Source of the DNA: Micromonospora sp. FIMYZ51
GTDB taxonomy: Bacteria > Actinomycetota > Actinomycetes > Mycobacteriales > Micromonosporaceae
Direction of reading: 5' to 3'
Assembly: GCF_038246755.1 (NCBI RefSeq)
Contig: NZ_CP134706.1
Coordinates: 2,790,001-2,854,000, forward strand
Length of the DNA: 64,000 nt
Under the pieces are notes generated by a model. The model was not told the DNA's origin, made no database searches, and worked only from the letters and a program-made list of their open reading frames with translations. Shown one piece after another: positions 25,604 to 33,872 of this stretch. Made by a program: the position numbers and the translations under genes. Positions within the stretch are counted from its first letter, which is position 1, and each line of letters starts with the position of its first letter.

Positions 25604-27613
25604 TCAGTCCCGGGTGAGCAGCAGGTTGCCGTGTTCGTCGGCCGCGCCGCTCCAGCCGGCCCCGACGACGGTGGTGCTGCCGTTCTCGCGTACCACGGCC
25701 GGACCGGTCACCCGGACCGTGGGCCCGAGGTCGGCCCGTCGCCACACGGCGGCGTCCACCCAGCCGTCCGGCCCGTACAGCCGGGTCCGGCCCGGCCGGG
25801 CCGCGTCGCCGGCCGGTGCGGCGAAGCGCACCACCGGGCTCGGCCCGAACGCGGTCAACCGGCAGTTGACGATTTCCGCCGGGTGGTCGGTGCGCACGTA
25901 GGCGTACCGCTCGGCGTACGCGTCGTGGAAGGCCGCGACCAGGTCCTCGGCCCTGGCGGGCAGTTCGTCCACCGCGACGGCCAGGTGGTGGCTCTGGCCG
26001 CGGAAGCGCATGCCCACCGTCAGCGCGAACGAGACCTGGTCCGCCTCGACGCCGTCCTCCGCCTTGAGCTGCGCCCGGGCGGCGTCCTGCAACTCGGCGA
26101 CGACCGCCTGCGCCGCGGCCAGCCCGGATTCGTCGGCCGCCGCCAGGACGGTACGCACGTAGTCGTGCCGGGCGCGGGCCGTGACGAACCCCAGCGCGGA
26201 GAAGTTGCCCGGCACCGGCGGCACCAGCACCCGGCTGATGCCCAGCTCGTCGGCGAGCGCCGTGGCGTGCATCGGCCCGGCTCCGCCGAACGGCATCAGC
26301 ACGAAGTCGCGCGGGTCGTGTCCGCGTGCGACGGAGATCTCCTTGATCGCGCTGGTCATCTTGGTGGTGGCCAGCCGCAGGATGCCGTGCGCCAACTCCA
26401 TCTCGGCCAATCCGAGTTGCTCGGCGAGGGCAATCGTGGCCGCCTGCGCCGGCGCCGGGTCCAGCCGTACCTCGCCGCCCAGACTCTCCTGCGGGTCGAG
26501 GTGCCCGACCAGCAGGTGGGCGTCGGTGGTGGTCGGCTCGGTGCCGCCGCGACCGTAGCAGGCCGGGCCGGGCGTGGAGCCCGCGCTGCGGGGCCCGATC
26601 CGCAGCTCGCCGCCGAGATCGCGCCAGGCGATGGAACCGCCGCCCGCGCCGATCGTGTTGATCTCGACCTGGAACGTGCGGTTCGGATACCCGGCGATTG
26701 TCCCGTCGCTTGTCATCAGCGGCGCGCCGCCCTTGATCAGGCAGACGTCGGTGCTGGTGCCGCCGATGTCACAGGTGATCACGTTCGAGTATCCGGCCAG
26801 GCCGGCGACGTAGACGGCAGCCGCGACACCGCCGGCCGGGCCGGAGAGCGCCAGGTTGATCGGCAGGCGACTCGCCTCGTCGGTGGAGACGACGCCGCCG
26901 CTGCTGGTCATGATGGACAGCGGATGCAGGTAGCCGGCACCGGCCAGGGCGGCGCCGAGCCCGCGCAGGTAGTCGGCGACCGTGCCCCGCACGCTTGCGT
27001 TGAGCACCGTGGTGGCGAACCGCTCGTACTCGCCCTGCTCCGGCACGACGTCCGAGGAGATCGTGCAGACCAGGTTCGGGTAGCGCTCGGCGAGCCGCTG
27101 CGCCACGGCCCGCTCGTGAGCGGGGTTGCGGTACGAGTGCAGCAGGCAGACCGCGACGGCTGTCGGCCCGGCGGCGGCGACCCGCGCCAGCACCTCGTCG
27201 AGATGGTCGGTGTCGAGCGCTTCGATGACCGAGCCGTCGGCGGAGATCCGCTCCCGTAGCGTGTGCCGCAGTGCGCGGGGTACCAGCGAGGGGCGGGCCG
27301 CCTCCTTGACGCTGTAGAGCTGCGGCCGGTGCCCGAGGCCCATCTCCAGCACGTCCCGGAAGCCGGCGGTGGTGACCACGCTGACCTGGTCACCGGAGCC
27401 CTCCAGCAGGGCGTTCGTCACCCGGGTGGTGCCGTGCACGAAGCGGTCCACCGTATCCAGGCAGACGCCGAGCTTGGCCAGCCCTTCGAAGATCGCAGCC
27501 GCCGGATCGTGCGGGGTCGACAGGGTCTTTGCCTCGGCGAGCCGTGCGGTGGTCGGCTCGTAGACGATCACGTCGGTGAACGTGCCGCCGATGTCGACGC
27601 CGATGCAGAGCAT
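25604..27613 (-). CDS. hydantoinase A/oxoprolinase family subunit (HyuA)
   Basis: A 669-residue ATP-dependent subunit of the hydantoinase/oxoprolinase family with an ASKHA-type fold. MLCIGVDIGGTFTDVIVYEP gives the N-terminal phosphate-binding motif. FVHGTTRVTNALLEGSGD, SGPAGGVAAAVYVAGLAG and VITCDIGGTSTDVCLIKGGA are family hallmarks. GAGGGSIAWRD and RPxSAGSTPGPACYGRGGTE-like sequence follow. Its natural partner HyuB (17307-19346) heads the neighbouring microcompartment operon. In most genomes the two subunits are adjacent, so this split arrangement is unusual. Candidate reactions are ring opening of a cyclic amide, ureide or carbamate, or an ATP-dependent carboxylation. Confidence 0.92.
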   Translation of the reverse strand: MLCIGVDIGGTFTDVIVYEPTTARLAEAKTLSTPHDPAAAIFEGLAKLGVCLDTVDRFVHGTTRVTNALLEGSGDQVSVVTTAGFRDVLEMGLGHRPQLYSVKEAARPSLVPRALRHTLRERISADGSVIEALDTDHLDEVLARVAAAGPTAVAVCLLHSYRNPAHERAVAQRLAERYPNLVCTISSDVVPEQGEYERFATTVLNASVRGTVADYLRGLGAALAGAGYLHPLSIMTSSGGVVSTDEASRLPINLALSGPAGGVAAAVYVAGLAGYSNVITCDIGGTSTDVCLIKGGAPLMTSDGTIAGYPNRTFQVEINTIGAGGGSIAWRDLGGELRIGPRSAGSTPGPACYGRGGTEPTTTDAHLLVGHLDPQESLGGEVRLDPAPAQAATIALAEQLGLAEMELAHGILRLATTKMTSAIKEISVARGHDPRDFVLMPFGGAGPMHATALADELGISRVLVPPVPGNFSALGFVTARARHDYVRTVLAAADESGLAAAQAVVAELQDAARAQLKAEDGVEADQVSFALTVGMRFRGQSHHLAVAVDELPARAEDLVAAFHDAYAERYAYVRTDHPAEIVNCRLTAFGPSPVVRFAAPAGDAARPGRTRLYGPDGWVDAAVWRRADLGPTVRVTGPAVVRENGSTTVVGAGWSGAADEHGNLLLTRD

Positions 27614-27671
27614 GCGGGAGTGCCTTTCGTGGAAGGGGAGACCGACCGTCAGCCGGGGTGCCGTGGTGGCG

Positions 27672-28502
27672 TCAGAAGGTGACGCCGTAGCGGCGCAGGG
27701 TGGTCCGCGTGACGGTCCGCAAGATCCAGTCGAAGAGGTAGCCGAGCAGGCCGAGGGCGAGGATGCCGACGAAGACCCACTCGGTCTTGGCGTAGTTGCG
27801 CGCGGTCCAGATCAGCGAGCCCAGTCCGCTCTGCGCCGCGACGATCTCCGCCGAGACGATCGTCAGGAACGAGTTGCCCATGGCGAGTCGGGCGCCGGTG
27901 ACGACGTGCGGCACCGTGGAGGGCAGCACCACCGACACCAGGCTGCGCAGCGGCGAGGCGCCCAGGGCACGGGCGGCCCGCAGTCGCAGCTCGTCGACGG
28001 CCAGCACCCCGGCAAGGGTGTTGAGCGCGACGATGAAGACGGTGGTGTAGAAGATCAGCGCGACCTTGGACGCCTCACCCGGACCGAGCCAGATGATCGC
28101 CAGCGTGACGAAGGCGATCGGTGGCACGAACCGGAAGAACTGGATGTACGGATCGAGCATCAGCCGCAGCCACGGGATGCAGCCCATGAGCAGCCCCACC
28201 GGCACCCCGATCACGACACCGAGCACCCAACCGGTCAGGATGCGGGTCGACGAGGCGGTGATCGAGTCCCACAGTGTGCCGTCGCGGACCAGGTCGACGG
28301 CGCCGTGCCAGGTAAGCATCGGCGAGGGCAGGAAGAAGGCGGTGTAGTTGCGGCTGACCAGGTCCCAGATGGCGATGCCGAGCGCCACGGAGAGCACCGA
28401 CAGCCCGATCCGGGTCAGTCGGGGCCGGGCAGTCCGCCGCCGCGCCGGGCGGCGCGGCGCGACGGAGGTCGGTGCCGGTTCCGCGCGTACGTCGATGGTC
28501 AT
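27672..28502 (-). CDS. ABC transporter permease (NitT/TauT, SsuC type)
   Basis: A 276-residue inner-membrane permease with about six spans after a basic N terminus. The coupling-loop motif is RAARALGASPLRSLVSVVLP near 180-200. WLGPGEASKVALIFYTTVFI and VSAEIVAAQSGLGSLIWTAR are characteristic of the nitrate/sulfonate/taurine family, whose members also import hydantoins, pyrimidines and aromatic acids. The ATG overlaps the ATPase stop. A 58-bp spacer separates it from HyuA, the only real gap in the operon. Nothing clear is in that spacer except the HyuA ribosome site. Confidence 0.93.
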   Translation of the reverse strand: MTIDVRAEPAPTSVAPRRPARRRTARPRLTRIGLSVLSVALGIAIWDLVSRNYTAFFLPSPMLTWHGAVDLVRDGTLWDSITASSTRILTGWVLGVVIGVPVGLLMGCIPWLRLMLDPYIQFFRFVPPIAFVTLAIIWLGPGEASKVALIFYTTVFIVALNTLAGVLAVDELRLRAARALGASPLRSLVSVVLPSTVPHVVTGARLAMGNSFLTIVSAEIVAAQSGLGSLIWTARNYAKTEWVFVGILALGLLGYLFDWILRTVTRTTLRRYGVTF

Positions 28503-29383
28503 CGTCCCGCCCCTTCCTGGTCGCCGGCGGGCCGGCCGTCGTGCCCGTCGTCGAGCCCCTGGGCCCGCAGGGTCCGGGCCACCTCCTCGCCGATGTCCTC
28601 GCGCAGCTGCCGGAACAGGGCGGCGCTTGCCGAGTCGGTGAGGTCGCGCGGTCGGGGCAGGTCACACGAGTAGACGTTCTTGATGGCGGCGGCGGGACCG
28701 GCCGTCATGGTGACGATCCGGTCGCTGAGCAGGATCGCCTCGCCGATGTCGTGGGTGACGAACAGGATGGTGGCCCCGGTGTCGCGCCAGATCCGGTCCA
28801 ACTCGACCTGCATGACCAGCCGGGTCTGTGCGTCCAGGGCCCCGAACGGCTCGTCCATCAGGACGACGGAGGGCTCGTTGGCGAGCACCCGGGCCAGCTG
28901 TGCCCGCTGCCGCATTCCGCCGGAGAGCTGGCTGGGGAACCGGTCCGCGCTGTGGCTGAGCCCGACCATCGCCAGGTACCGGTCCTCCACGGCGGTGCGT
29001 TGCGCCTTCGGCATGCGCCGCATCCGAGGGCCGAAGGTGACGTTCTGCCGGACGGTCAACCAGGGGAACAGCGCCTCGGCGCTCTGGAACACCACGCCAC
29101 GCGACACGTCCGGGCCGGTGACCGGGGCGTTGCCGCAGGTGACCTCGCCGCCGGCCGGGGTGACGAACCCGGCGACCGCGTTGAGCAGCGTGGACTTGCC
29201 GCAACCGCTCGGCCCGAGCAGGCAGACGAACTCGCCCGCCGCGATGTCGAGCGTTGCCCCGCGCACCGCGTCGAAGTCGCCGAAGCGGATGTCGACGTCA
29301 CGCAAAGAGACGGGGGCCCCGCCCCGGCCGGTCGAGGACGACCGGCCGGTCGGAGCTGCCGTACGGGTGCCGTCGGAGGTCAC
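28499..29383 (-). CDS. ABC transporter ATP-binding protein (NitT/TauT, SsuB type)
   Basis: A 294-residue ATPase that powers the importer. Walker A is LLGPSGCGKSTLLNAVAG near 54-71. The Q-loop region is VVFQSAEALFPWLTV, the signature is LSGGMRQRAQLARVLA, Walker B is VVLMDEPFGALDAQTR, and the switch histidine is in LFVTHDIGEAI. The GTG at 29383 overlaps the binding-protein stop (GTGA). About 25 unstructured residues precede the domain. The C-terminal tail (LREDIGEEVARTLRAQGLDD onward) is longer than usual and acidic. Confidence 0.93.
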   Translation of the reverse strand: MTSDGTRTAAPTGRSSSTGRGGAPVSLRDVDIRFGDFDAVRGATLDIAAGEFVCLLGPSGCGKSTLLNAVAGFVTPAGGEVTCGNAPVTGPDVSRGVVFQSAEALFPWLTVRQNVTFGPRMRRMPKAQRTAVEDRYLAMVGLSHSADRFPSQLSGGMRQRAQLARVLANEPSVVLMDEPFGALDAQTRLVMQVELDRIWRDTGATILFVTHDIGEAILLSDRIVTMTAGPAAAIKNVYSCDLPRPRDLTDSASAALFRQLREDIGEEVARTLRAQGLDDGHDGRPAGDQEGAGR

Positions 29384-30342
29384 ACCAGGCCCCTGATCAT
29401 CACCGTCGCAGGGTCGGCCGCCTTCTCCACGATCTTGCTGTCCTGCTGGAACTTGGCGATCTCGCGGTAGCGCTCCAGGTCCTCGTCGGTGAAGTCGCGG
29501 ACCTTGCACTCCACGCCCTCCAGCAGGGTCGCGGCCTCCGCGGCCGGAACCTTGATCGCCTTTTCGGTGACCGTGCCGGCCTTGGCGGGATCGGCGGTGA
29601 GCTGCTCGCACGCCTTGCCGATGGTCTCGACCACCTTCATGGCGGCGTCCTTGTTCGCCTCGTACCAGGCGCCGTCGACGCCGATCACGAGGTTGTAGAC
29701 GTAGCCGATGTCGCCGCTGGTGAGCAGGATCTTGCCGCCGTTGGCCACACCGCGCGACGGCCACGGCTCCCACATGATGTAGCCGTCGACATCGCCGCGT
29801 TGCAGCAGCGCCGGCATCTCGGCCGGAGAGGCGTTGACGAACTCGACGGAGTCACGGCTGATGCCCTTGGCCGCGAGGACCTTGTTGGTGGCGAACTCGT
29901 TGACGGTGCCGGGTACGACGCCGTACTTCTTGATGTCGGCGACGTCCGCGATGCCGGCGCGGGCGACGAGCTTGATGAAGCTGGGGGACTGGGAGAAGAC
30001 GGCCAGCCCCTTGATGTCGCCGCGGGTGGCCCGGTTGAGTAGGCTGGACTCGGTGCTGGCGGTGAACTGACCCTGCTTGGCCAGGATCGCGTCGAGGCCG
30101 CCGGTGCCCTCCTGGAACTGGGTCACCGTCACGTTGACCCCCGCCGAGGCGAACAGATTGTCCTGGTCGGCGAGGTAGATCGGCGAGTAGGCCGGGTCGA
30201 CCCCTACCCCGAACGTGACGTTGGCGGACGGCGCGGCGGCGGAGCCACCGGAGCTGTCGGCCGTTTGGTTCTCCGCGCATGCGGCCCCGGCGACCGTAAT
30301 CAGCAGAGCCGCGGCCGCTACCCGCAACGTGCGCATCTTCAT
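29380..30342 (-). CDS. ABC transporter substrate-binding lipoprotein (NitT/TauT, SsuA type)
   Basis: A 320-residue extracytoplasmic binding protein. The signal peptide MKMRTLRVAAAALLITVAGA ends in a lipobox ending AACAENQ with the lipid-attachment Cys at 22. The mature part begins with a low-complexity Ser/Gly/Ala stretch. FGVGVDPAYSPIYLADQDNL is the first strand/helix unit of the family. EFVNASPAEMPALLQRGDVD and GYIMWEPWPSRGVAN follow, as in sulfonate/nitrate binders. It is the first gene of the minus-strand operon and thus sits right after the second copy of the IclR-type operator. The ligand is presumably the precursor of the ring-cleavage substrate. Confidence 0.92.
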   Translation of the reverse strand: MKMRTLRVAAAALLITVAGAACAENQTADSSGGSAAAPSANVTFGVGVDPAYSPIYLADQDNLFASAGVNVTVTQFQEGTGGLDAILAKQGQFTASTESSLLNRATRGDIKGLAVFSQSPSFIKLVARAGIADVADIKKYGVVPGTVNEFATNKVLAAKGISRDSVEFVNASPAEMPALLQRGDVDGYIMWEPWPSRGVANGGKILLTSGDIGYVYNLVIGVDGAWYEANKDAAMKVVETIGKACEQLTADPAKAGTVTEKAIKVPAAEAATLLEGVECKVRDFTDEDLERYREIAKFQQDSKIVEKAADPATVMIRGLV

Positions 30343-30363
30343 GGCTACCTCAGTCCTTCGACT

Positions 30364-30380
30364 GGCTCATATAGTGGTCC
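30364..30380. promoter_or_regulatory. second IclR-type operator, GGCTCAT-ATA-GTGGTCC
   Basis: This 7-3-7 site has a perfect right half (GTGGTCCGTG extends the match) and a weaker left half. Against the palindrome at 19404-19420 it matches 13 of 17 bases, and 10 flanking bases including the right arm are identical. It lies 22 bp upstream of the ABC binding-protein start, and 105 bp from the divergent MaoC gene. It is probably bound by the IclR protein at 19468-20295. Confidence 0.62.
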
Positions 30381-30484
30381 GTGTTGCTTAATGTGGGACG
30401 GTACTGTGCTGCCAACCACAGCGTCAAGAGGTTCCCACCGCGCTGACCAGGACTTTGGTAGCGCCGACTCCGGAATGAGGTCCC

Positions 30485-31348
30485 ATGGTCCTGGCTGCCG
30501 GCACCGAAGCCCCGGGCGATCGCCCCCGCCCCGCGTCGCTGCGCGGCTGGCGGAGCACCGTCGAGCGGCACTGGGACAGCAGGGACTCGCTGCTGTACGC
30601 CCTCGGCGTCGGTGCCGGACAGCACGACCCCACCGCCGAGCTGCGCTTCACCACCGAGAACTCCGCCGGCCACCCACCGGCGGTGCTGCCGACCTTCGCG
30701 GCCCTGCTCGCCGCCGACCCGCCCCCGCTCGGCGACCCGGCGACCGTGCGCCATGCCGAACAGTCCCTACGGCTGCACCGCGAACTGCCCGTCGCGGGCG
30801 CGGCGCGGACCACCGCCGCCGTCAGCGCCGTACACGACCAGGGCAGCGGTGCCCTGATCCGCGTGGTCTCCCGGATCCGCGACGAGCACGGTCGCCCGCT
30901 GGCCACCGCCACGGCGAGCTTCTTCGTCGTCGGTGCCGGCGGCTTCGGCGGCGATCGGGCACCCGCCTCGGCCTGGGCGGCCCCGGCCACCGCGCCCGAC
31001 CACGAGATCCACTACGCGGTGCCCCGCGATCAGGCCCTGCTCTACCGGCTCAGCGGCGACCGCAGCCCCCTGCACAGCGACCCCACGGTCGCCGAACGCG
31101 CCGGGCTGCCGCAGCCGGTGCTGCACGGGCTCTGCACGTACGGGTACGCGGGACGAGCCCTGCTGCACACGGTCGCCGGATCGGACCCGGCCCGGCTGCG
31201 CCGCGTCGACGCGCGCTTCACCGCACCCGTGTATCCCGGCAATCCCCTGACGATCCGCATCTGGCGGCGTCGCCACGGCGCCGTCTTCCAGGCCGTGGAC
31301 GGCACCGGTCGGGTCGTGTTGGACCGGGGCGCAGCCTGGGTGCGGTAG
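30485..31348 (+). CDS. MaoC-like (R)-specific enoyl-CoA hydratase, double hot-dog
   Basis: A 287-residue protein of the MaoC/2-enoyl-CoA hydratase 2 family. The C-terminal hot-dog holds the hydratase motif SGDRSPLHSDPTVAERAGLP near 195-214, with the catalytic Asp/His pair, and VLHGLCTYGYAGRALLHTV. The N-terminal half (residues 1-150) has LRFTTENSAGHPPAVLPTFA and VVSRIRDEHGRPLATATASF, like the second hot-dog of peroxisomal-type hydratase 2. It is divergent from the ABC operon across a 142-bp region containing the shared operator, so it may belong to the same regulon. It probably acts on a CoA intermediate made by the ligase. Confidence 0.85.
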   Translation: MVLAAGTEAPGDRPRPASLRGWRSTVERHWDSRDSLLYALGVGAGQHDPTAELRFTTENSAGHPPAVLPTFAALLAADPPPLGDPATVRHAEQSLRLHRELPVAGAARTTAAVSAVHDQGSGALIRVVSRIRDEHGRPLATATASFFVVGAGGFGGDRAPASAWAAPATAPDHEIHYAVPRDQALLYRLSGDRSPLHSDPTVAERAGLPQPVLHGLCTYGYAGRALLHTVAGSDPARLRRVDARFTAPVYPGNPLTIRIWRRRHGAVFQAVDGTGRVVLDRGAAWVR

Positions 31349-31471
31349 CGGACGGCGGCACCGGCCCGGCGCATGCCTGCCGGCCGGTACCGCCACCAGA
31401 CGTTCCCGCCCGGAAGGGTCCGCCGGGCCCCGGTCAGCGCTGCGCTGGCTCGGCCCGGGGCGCGCGAGAGG

Positions 31472-31831
31472 TCATCCGCGCCGCAAGGCCGGCTCGGTGT
31501 CGGCGAGAAAGGCCGACAGCGTACGCGCCGGCCGGCCGGTGACGTGTGCGATGGTGTCGGTCACCTCGGCGAAACCGCCGGCGCGTACGCGTTCGAACGT
31601 CAGCACGGAGAGGTCCCGTTCGAAGCCTTCGGTGCCGGCCACCGCCTCGTCGATCGTGACGTCCCGGTGGACCACCCGACGGCCGGCCGCGGCGGAGAGC
31701 AGCTCTGCGGTACGCGGCAACGACAGGGCCTGCGGGCCGGCGATCTGGTACAGCGGTGCGCCGGTCTTGCCGCGGACCCCGGTCACCAGTACCCGCCTCG
31801 CGCCGGTTCCGGTCGAGTTCGTGCCCTGCAT
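31472..31831 (-). pseudogene. NmrA-type NAD(P)-binding protein with a large internal deletion
   Basis: A 119-codon remnant. It begins like an NmrA-type reductase with RRVLVTGVRGKTGAPLY (glycine motif at about 14-25). It then jumps straight to the C-terminal part of such proteins: IAGPQALSLPRTAELLSAAA, VVHRDVTIDEAV and VTDTIAHVTGRPARTLSAF. About 150-170 residues of the Rossmann core are absent, although the frame is kept. The ATG at 31831 has GAGG 9 bp upstream. It faces a broken MarR gene, as intact NmrA/regulator pairs do. It may still be translated but should lack activity. Confidence 0.7.
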
Positions 31832-31861
31832 CCTGCACCTCATTTGCTTTAGTGGCTGAAG

Positions 31862-32105
31862 CTTCTGTGGCCACCTAAGCACCGATACCTGAGTCTGGTG
31901 GATCGCGTGGCCGACCCGGTCGACCGGCGGGTGAAGCGGGTGTCGGTCACCTCCGGCGGGTCGTGGTGTGCGCCGCGCCGTCCAGCGGGCCTTCGACTTC
32001 CCCTCCGCGCGACTCGGCCGGCTGACCGGGGCCGAGCGCCACCAGCTCGCCGACCTGCTGGCCAAGATGCTGGCGGCCACCCCGGGCGGCAACACCGACC
32101 GCTGA
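31862..32105 (+). pseudogene. MarR family regulator, frameshifted and truncated remnant
   Basis: Two pieces of a MarR protein are visible in different frames. The first (about 31865-31960) reads LSLVDRVADPVDRRVKRVSV, the end of the winged helix with its DPxDRRVKRV wing. The second (about 31970-32105), in the next frame, reads FDFPSARLGRLTGAERHQLA and DLLAKMLAATPGGNTDR up to TGA at 32103. That is the C-terminal dimerisation helix. The N-terminal helices are missing, and a stretch between LVDRV and ADPVD also seems lost. It is divergent from the deleted NmrA-type gene. The pair has probably decayed together. Confidence 0.68.
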
Positions 32106-32198
32106 CCCACCGGGTCGCCGGTCGAGGCCGCGATACCGCGAAGTGCCGTGGGGCCAGCCGGGCGGCCGGGTCGAGGTCAGCCGGTGGCCAGGCTGAGG

Positions 32199-33044
32199 TC
32201 AGGCGGTGCGGCGTGCGGCCCAGACGGTGCGCTTGGTGCGCACCGTGAGGTCGCTGCGGCGCAGGATGCTGTGCGGGCTGTCGGTGTCGAGCAGCCGGTC
32301 GAGCGCGGCAAGGTCCTCGGCGGCGAGGGCGTCGGCGACGCTGTGCCGGATGCGGTGCAGGCTGGCCAGCGCGTAGGCGCCGACGACCCGGTCGCCCGCC
32401 GCCTCGATGTGCACGGTCAGCAGCCGCTCGCCCTCGACGGTGAACCCGGCGGCGGTGAGCATCGGCCCCCAGTCGACACCCCGATGGGGTAGGTGCTCGG
32501 CGTGCCGGTGGTCGCTGACGGCGTGGCAGCGCTCTTCCAGGCCGGGCCGGTCGTCCGGGGCGGTCGCGGGGAGGAATCGCGGGAAGCCGGCCAGTTCCAC
32601 GACCGCGCACAGGCCGCCCACGGGCAGCAGGTCGTGCACCGTGCGCAGGACCCGCTCGGGGTGGGCCAGGTGGTGCATCGAAGCGGACGCCCACACCAGA
32701 TCCGGGGTGCCGAGGTCGGGCCAGTCGGGCTGGTCGAGGTTGGCCTGCACGGTCCGCACCCGTTCCGCCTCGCCCCGGGCGTACGCCTTTTCCCGCAGGC
32801 GCTCCAGGTGCCCGGCCGAGGAGTCCACCGCGATGACGTGCGCCTCGGGGAAGCGGTCCAGCAGGGCGAAGGTGCCCGCTCCGGTGCCGCTGCCCAGATC
32901 CACGATCCGTTCCGGGGGCGGATCCAGGGGCAGCCATGCCGTGATCTCGTTGAGGTGCGCGGCGAGGACTTCCGCGTCCAGGTCGAGGATTTCCGCCTGC
33001 CCGGCGTCGTGGCTGTCGCCGTGGTGGTGGGGTGCGTGGGTCAT
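32199..33044 (-). CDS. SAM-dependent class I methyltransferase
   Basis: A 281-residue Rossmann-fold methyltransferase. Motif I is RIVDLGSGTGAGTFALL near 45-61. Motif II acidic residue lies in HVIAVDSSAGHLERL, motif III in RTVQANLDQPDWPD, and motif IV in DLVWASASMHHLAHPER. The N terminus is His-rich (MTHAPHHHGDSHD), which may bind metal or mean nothing. The C-terminal region (ERLLTVHIEAAG onward) resembles small-molecule methyltransferases. Substrate is not predictable. It is a single gene without coupled neighbours. Confidence 0.88.
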   Translation of the reverse strand: MTHAPHHHGDSHDAGQAEILDLDAEVLAAHLNEITAWLPLDPPPERIVDLGSGTGAGTFALLDRFPEAHVIAVDSSAGHLERLREKAYARGEAERVRTVQANLDQPDWPDLGTPDLVWASASMHHLAHPERVLRTVHDLLPVGGLCAVVELAGFPRFLPATAPDDRPGLEERCHAVSDHRHAEHLPHRGVDWGPMLTAAGFTVEGERLLTVHIEAAGDRVVGAYALASLHRIRHSVADALAAEDLAALDRLLDTDSPHSILRRSDLTVRTKRTVWAARRTA

Positions 33045-33190
33045 GCCGCGACGTTAGAACGATCATTCGACCGCGACCCAATCGCTTTCCGATTAGGCAA
33101 CGCGATGGGCGACAGAGCTGCCTGACGCGCAAGAACGATCTTCGCGCGGTGTGCCCCGGCGGGTACGGGCGGCGGCGGCACGCCTTGCCA

Positions 33191-33772
33191 TCACGGTGGC
33201 AGGTTCTCGCGCTCGCGCTGTTGGTGTCCCCGGCGGGCGTCCCGATCGAAGATGCCGAGGATCTCGCAGGGGCGGCCGTCGGCGCCGATGGCGTGCGGCA
33301 GCATGGTGGGGAACTCGGCGGCCTGGTTGGTCTCGAGCCGGAAGCGGCGATGGCCCAGCAGCAGAATCGCGGTGCCGGAGAGGACCACCAGCCATTCGCG
33401 CCCCGGGTGGGCGCGCATGCGCGCGGGGTTGTCCGGTGGCGGCTCGGTCATGCGCTGACGGACGACGGACATGCCCGGTTCGGCCTTGATCGGCCAGCGC
33501 ATCAGCCCGTGCGCGCCATCGATCATCGGGCTGGTGACGATGTCGTCGGAGGCGGTCTCCACGAGCTGATCCAGGGTGGTGTCCAGGGCCCGCGCGAGGG
33601 TGACCAGCTGGTCCAGGGCGAGTCGGCGCTGGCCGTTCTCGATGCGGCTGAGCGAGGACTGGCTGAGCCGGGCACGGGTGGCCAGTTCGTCCAGGGACCA
33701 GCCCTGGGCGACCCGCAGCGCCCGGATCCGTTTGCGTACGAGGCTGTCCAGGTCGCCGTCATCTTGCGTCAT
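33191..33772 (-). CDS. XRE-cupin transcriptional regulator
   Basis: A 193-residue protein with an N-terminal helix-turn-helix of the Cro/C1 type (VRKRIRALRVAQGWSLDELA, then LSQSSLSRIENGQRRLALDQ, residues 12-60). A C-terminal cupin follows (HPGREWLVVLSGTAILLLGH near 125). Such regulators respond to small ligands bound in the cupin. The ATG at 33772 is chosen because the protein begins normally there. Longer versions run into a stem-loop region. An imperfect palindrome overlaps the start codon, which suggests autoregulation, and a TAACAT element 7 bp before the ATG could give a leaderless mRNA. Confidence 0.88.
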   Translation of the reverse strand: MTQDDGDLDSLVRKRIRALRVAQGWSLDELATRARLSQSSLSRIENGQRRLALDQLVTLARALDTTLDQLVETASDDIVTSPMIDGAHGLMRWPIKAEPGMSVVRQRMTEPPPDNPARMRAHPGREWLVVLSGTAILLLGHRRFRLETNQAAEFPTMLPHAIGADGRPCEILGIFDRDARRGHQQRERENLPP

Positions 33773-33787
33773 AAGCAATATGTTATG
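33770..33787. promoter_or_regulatory. possible autoregulatory site over the XRE-cupin start
   Basis: The plus strand reads CATAAGCAATATGTTATG, with outer arms CATAA and TTATG forming an inverted repeat around an AT-rich centre. It covers the start codon of the divergently read regulator and its putative -10 (TAACAT on the minus strand). This is a small island of AT-rich sequence in very GC-rich DNA. The call is tentative. Confidence 0.35.
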
Positions 33788-33872
33788 CCCTTGATGCAAC
33801 ACGCGGTTAGCGTCCTGGGGCGTTGTCGCGACGCGGCAACCGGGCCCGCGTTCGGGCAGGCGAGGCATCAGA

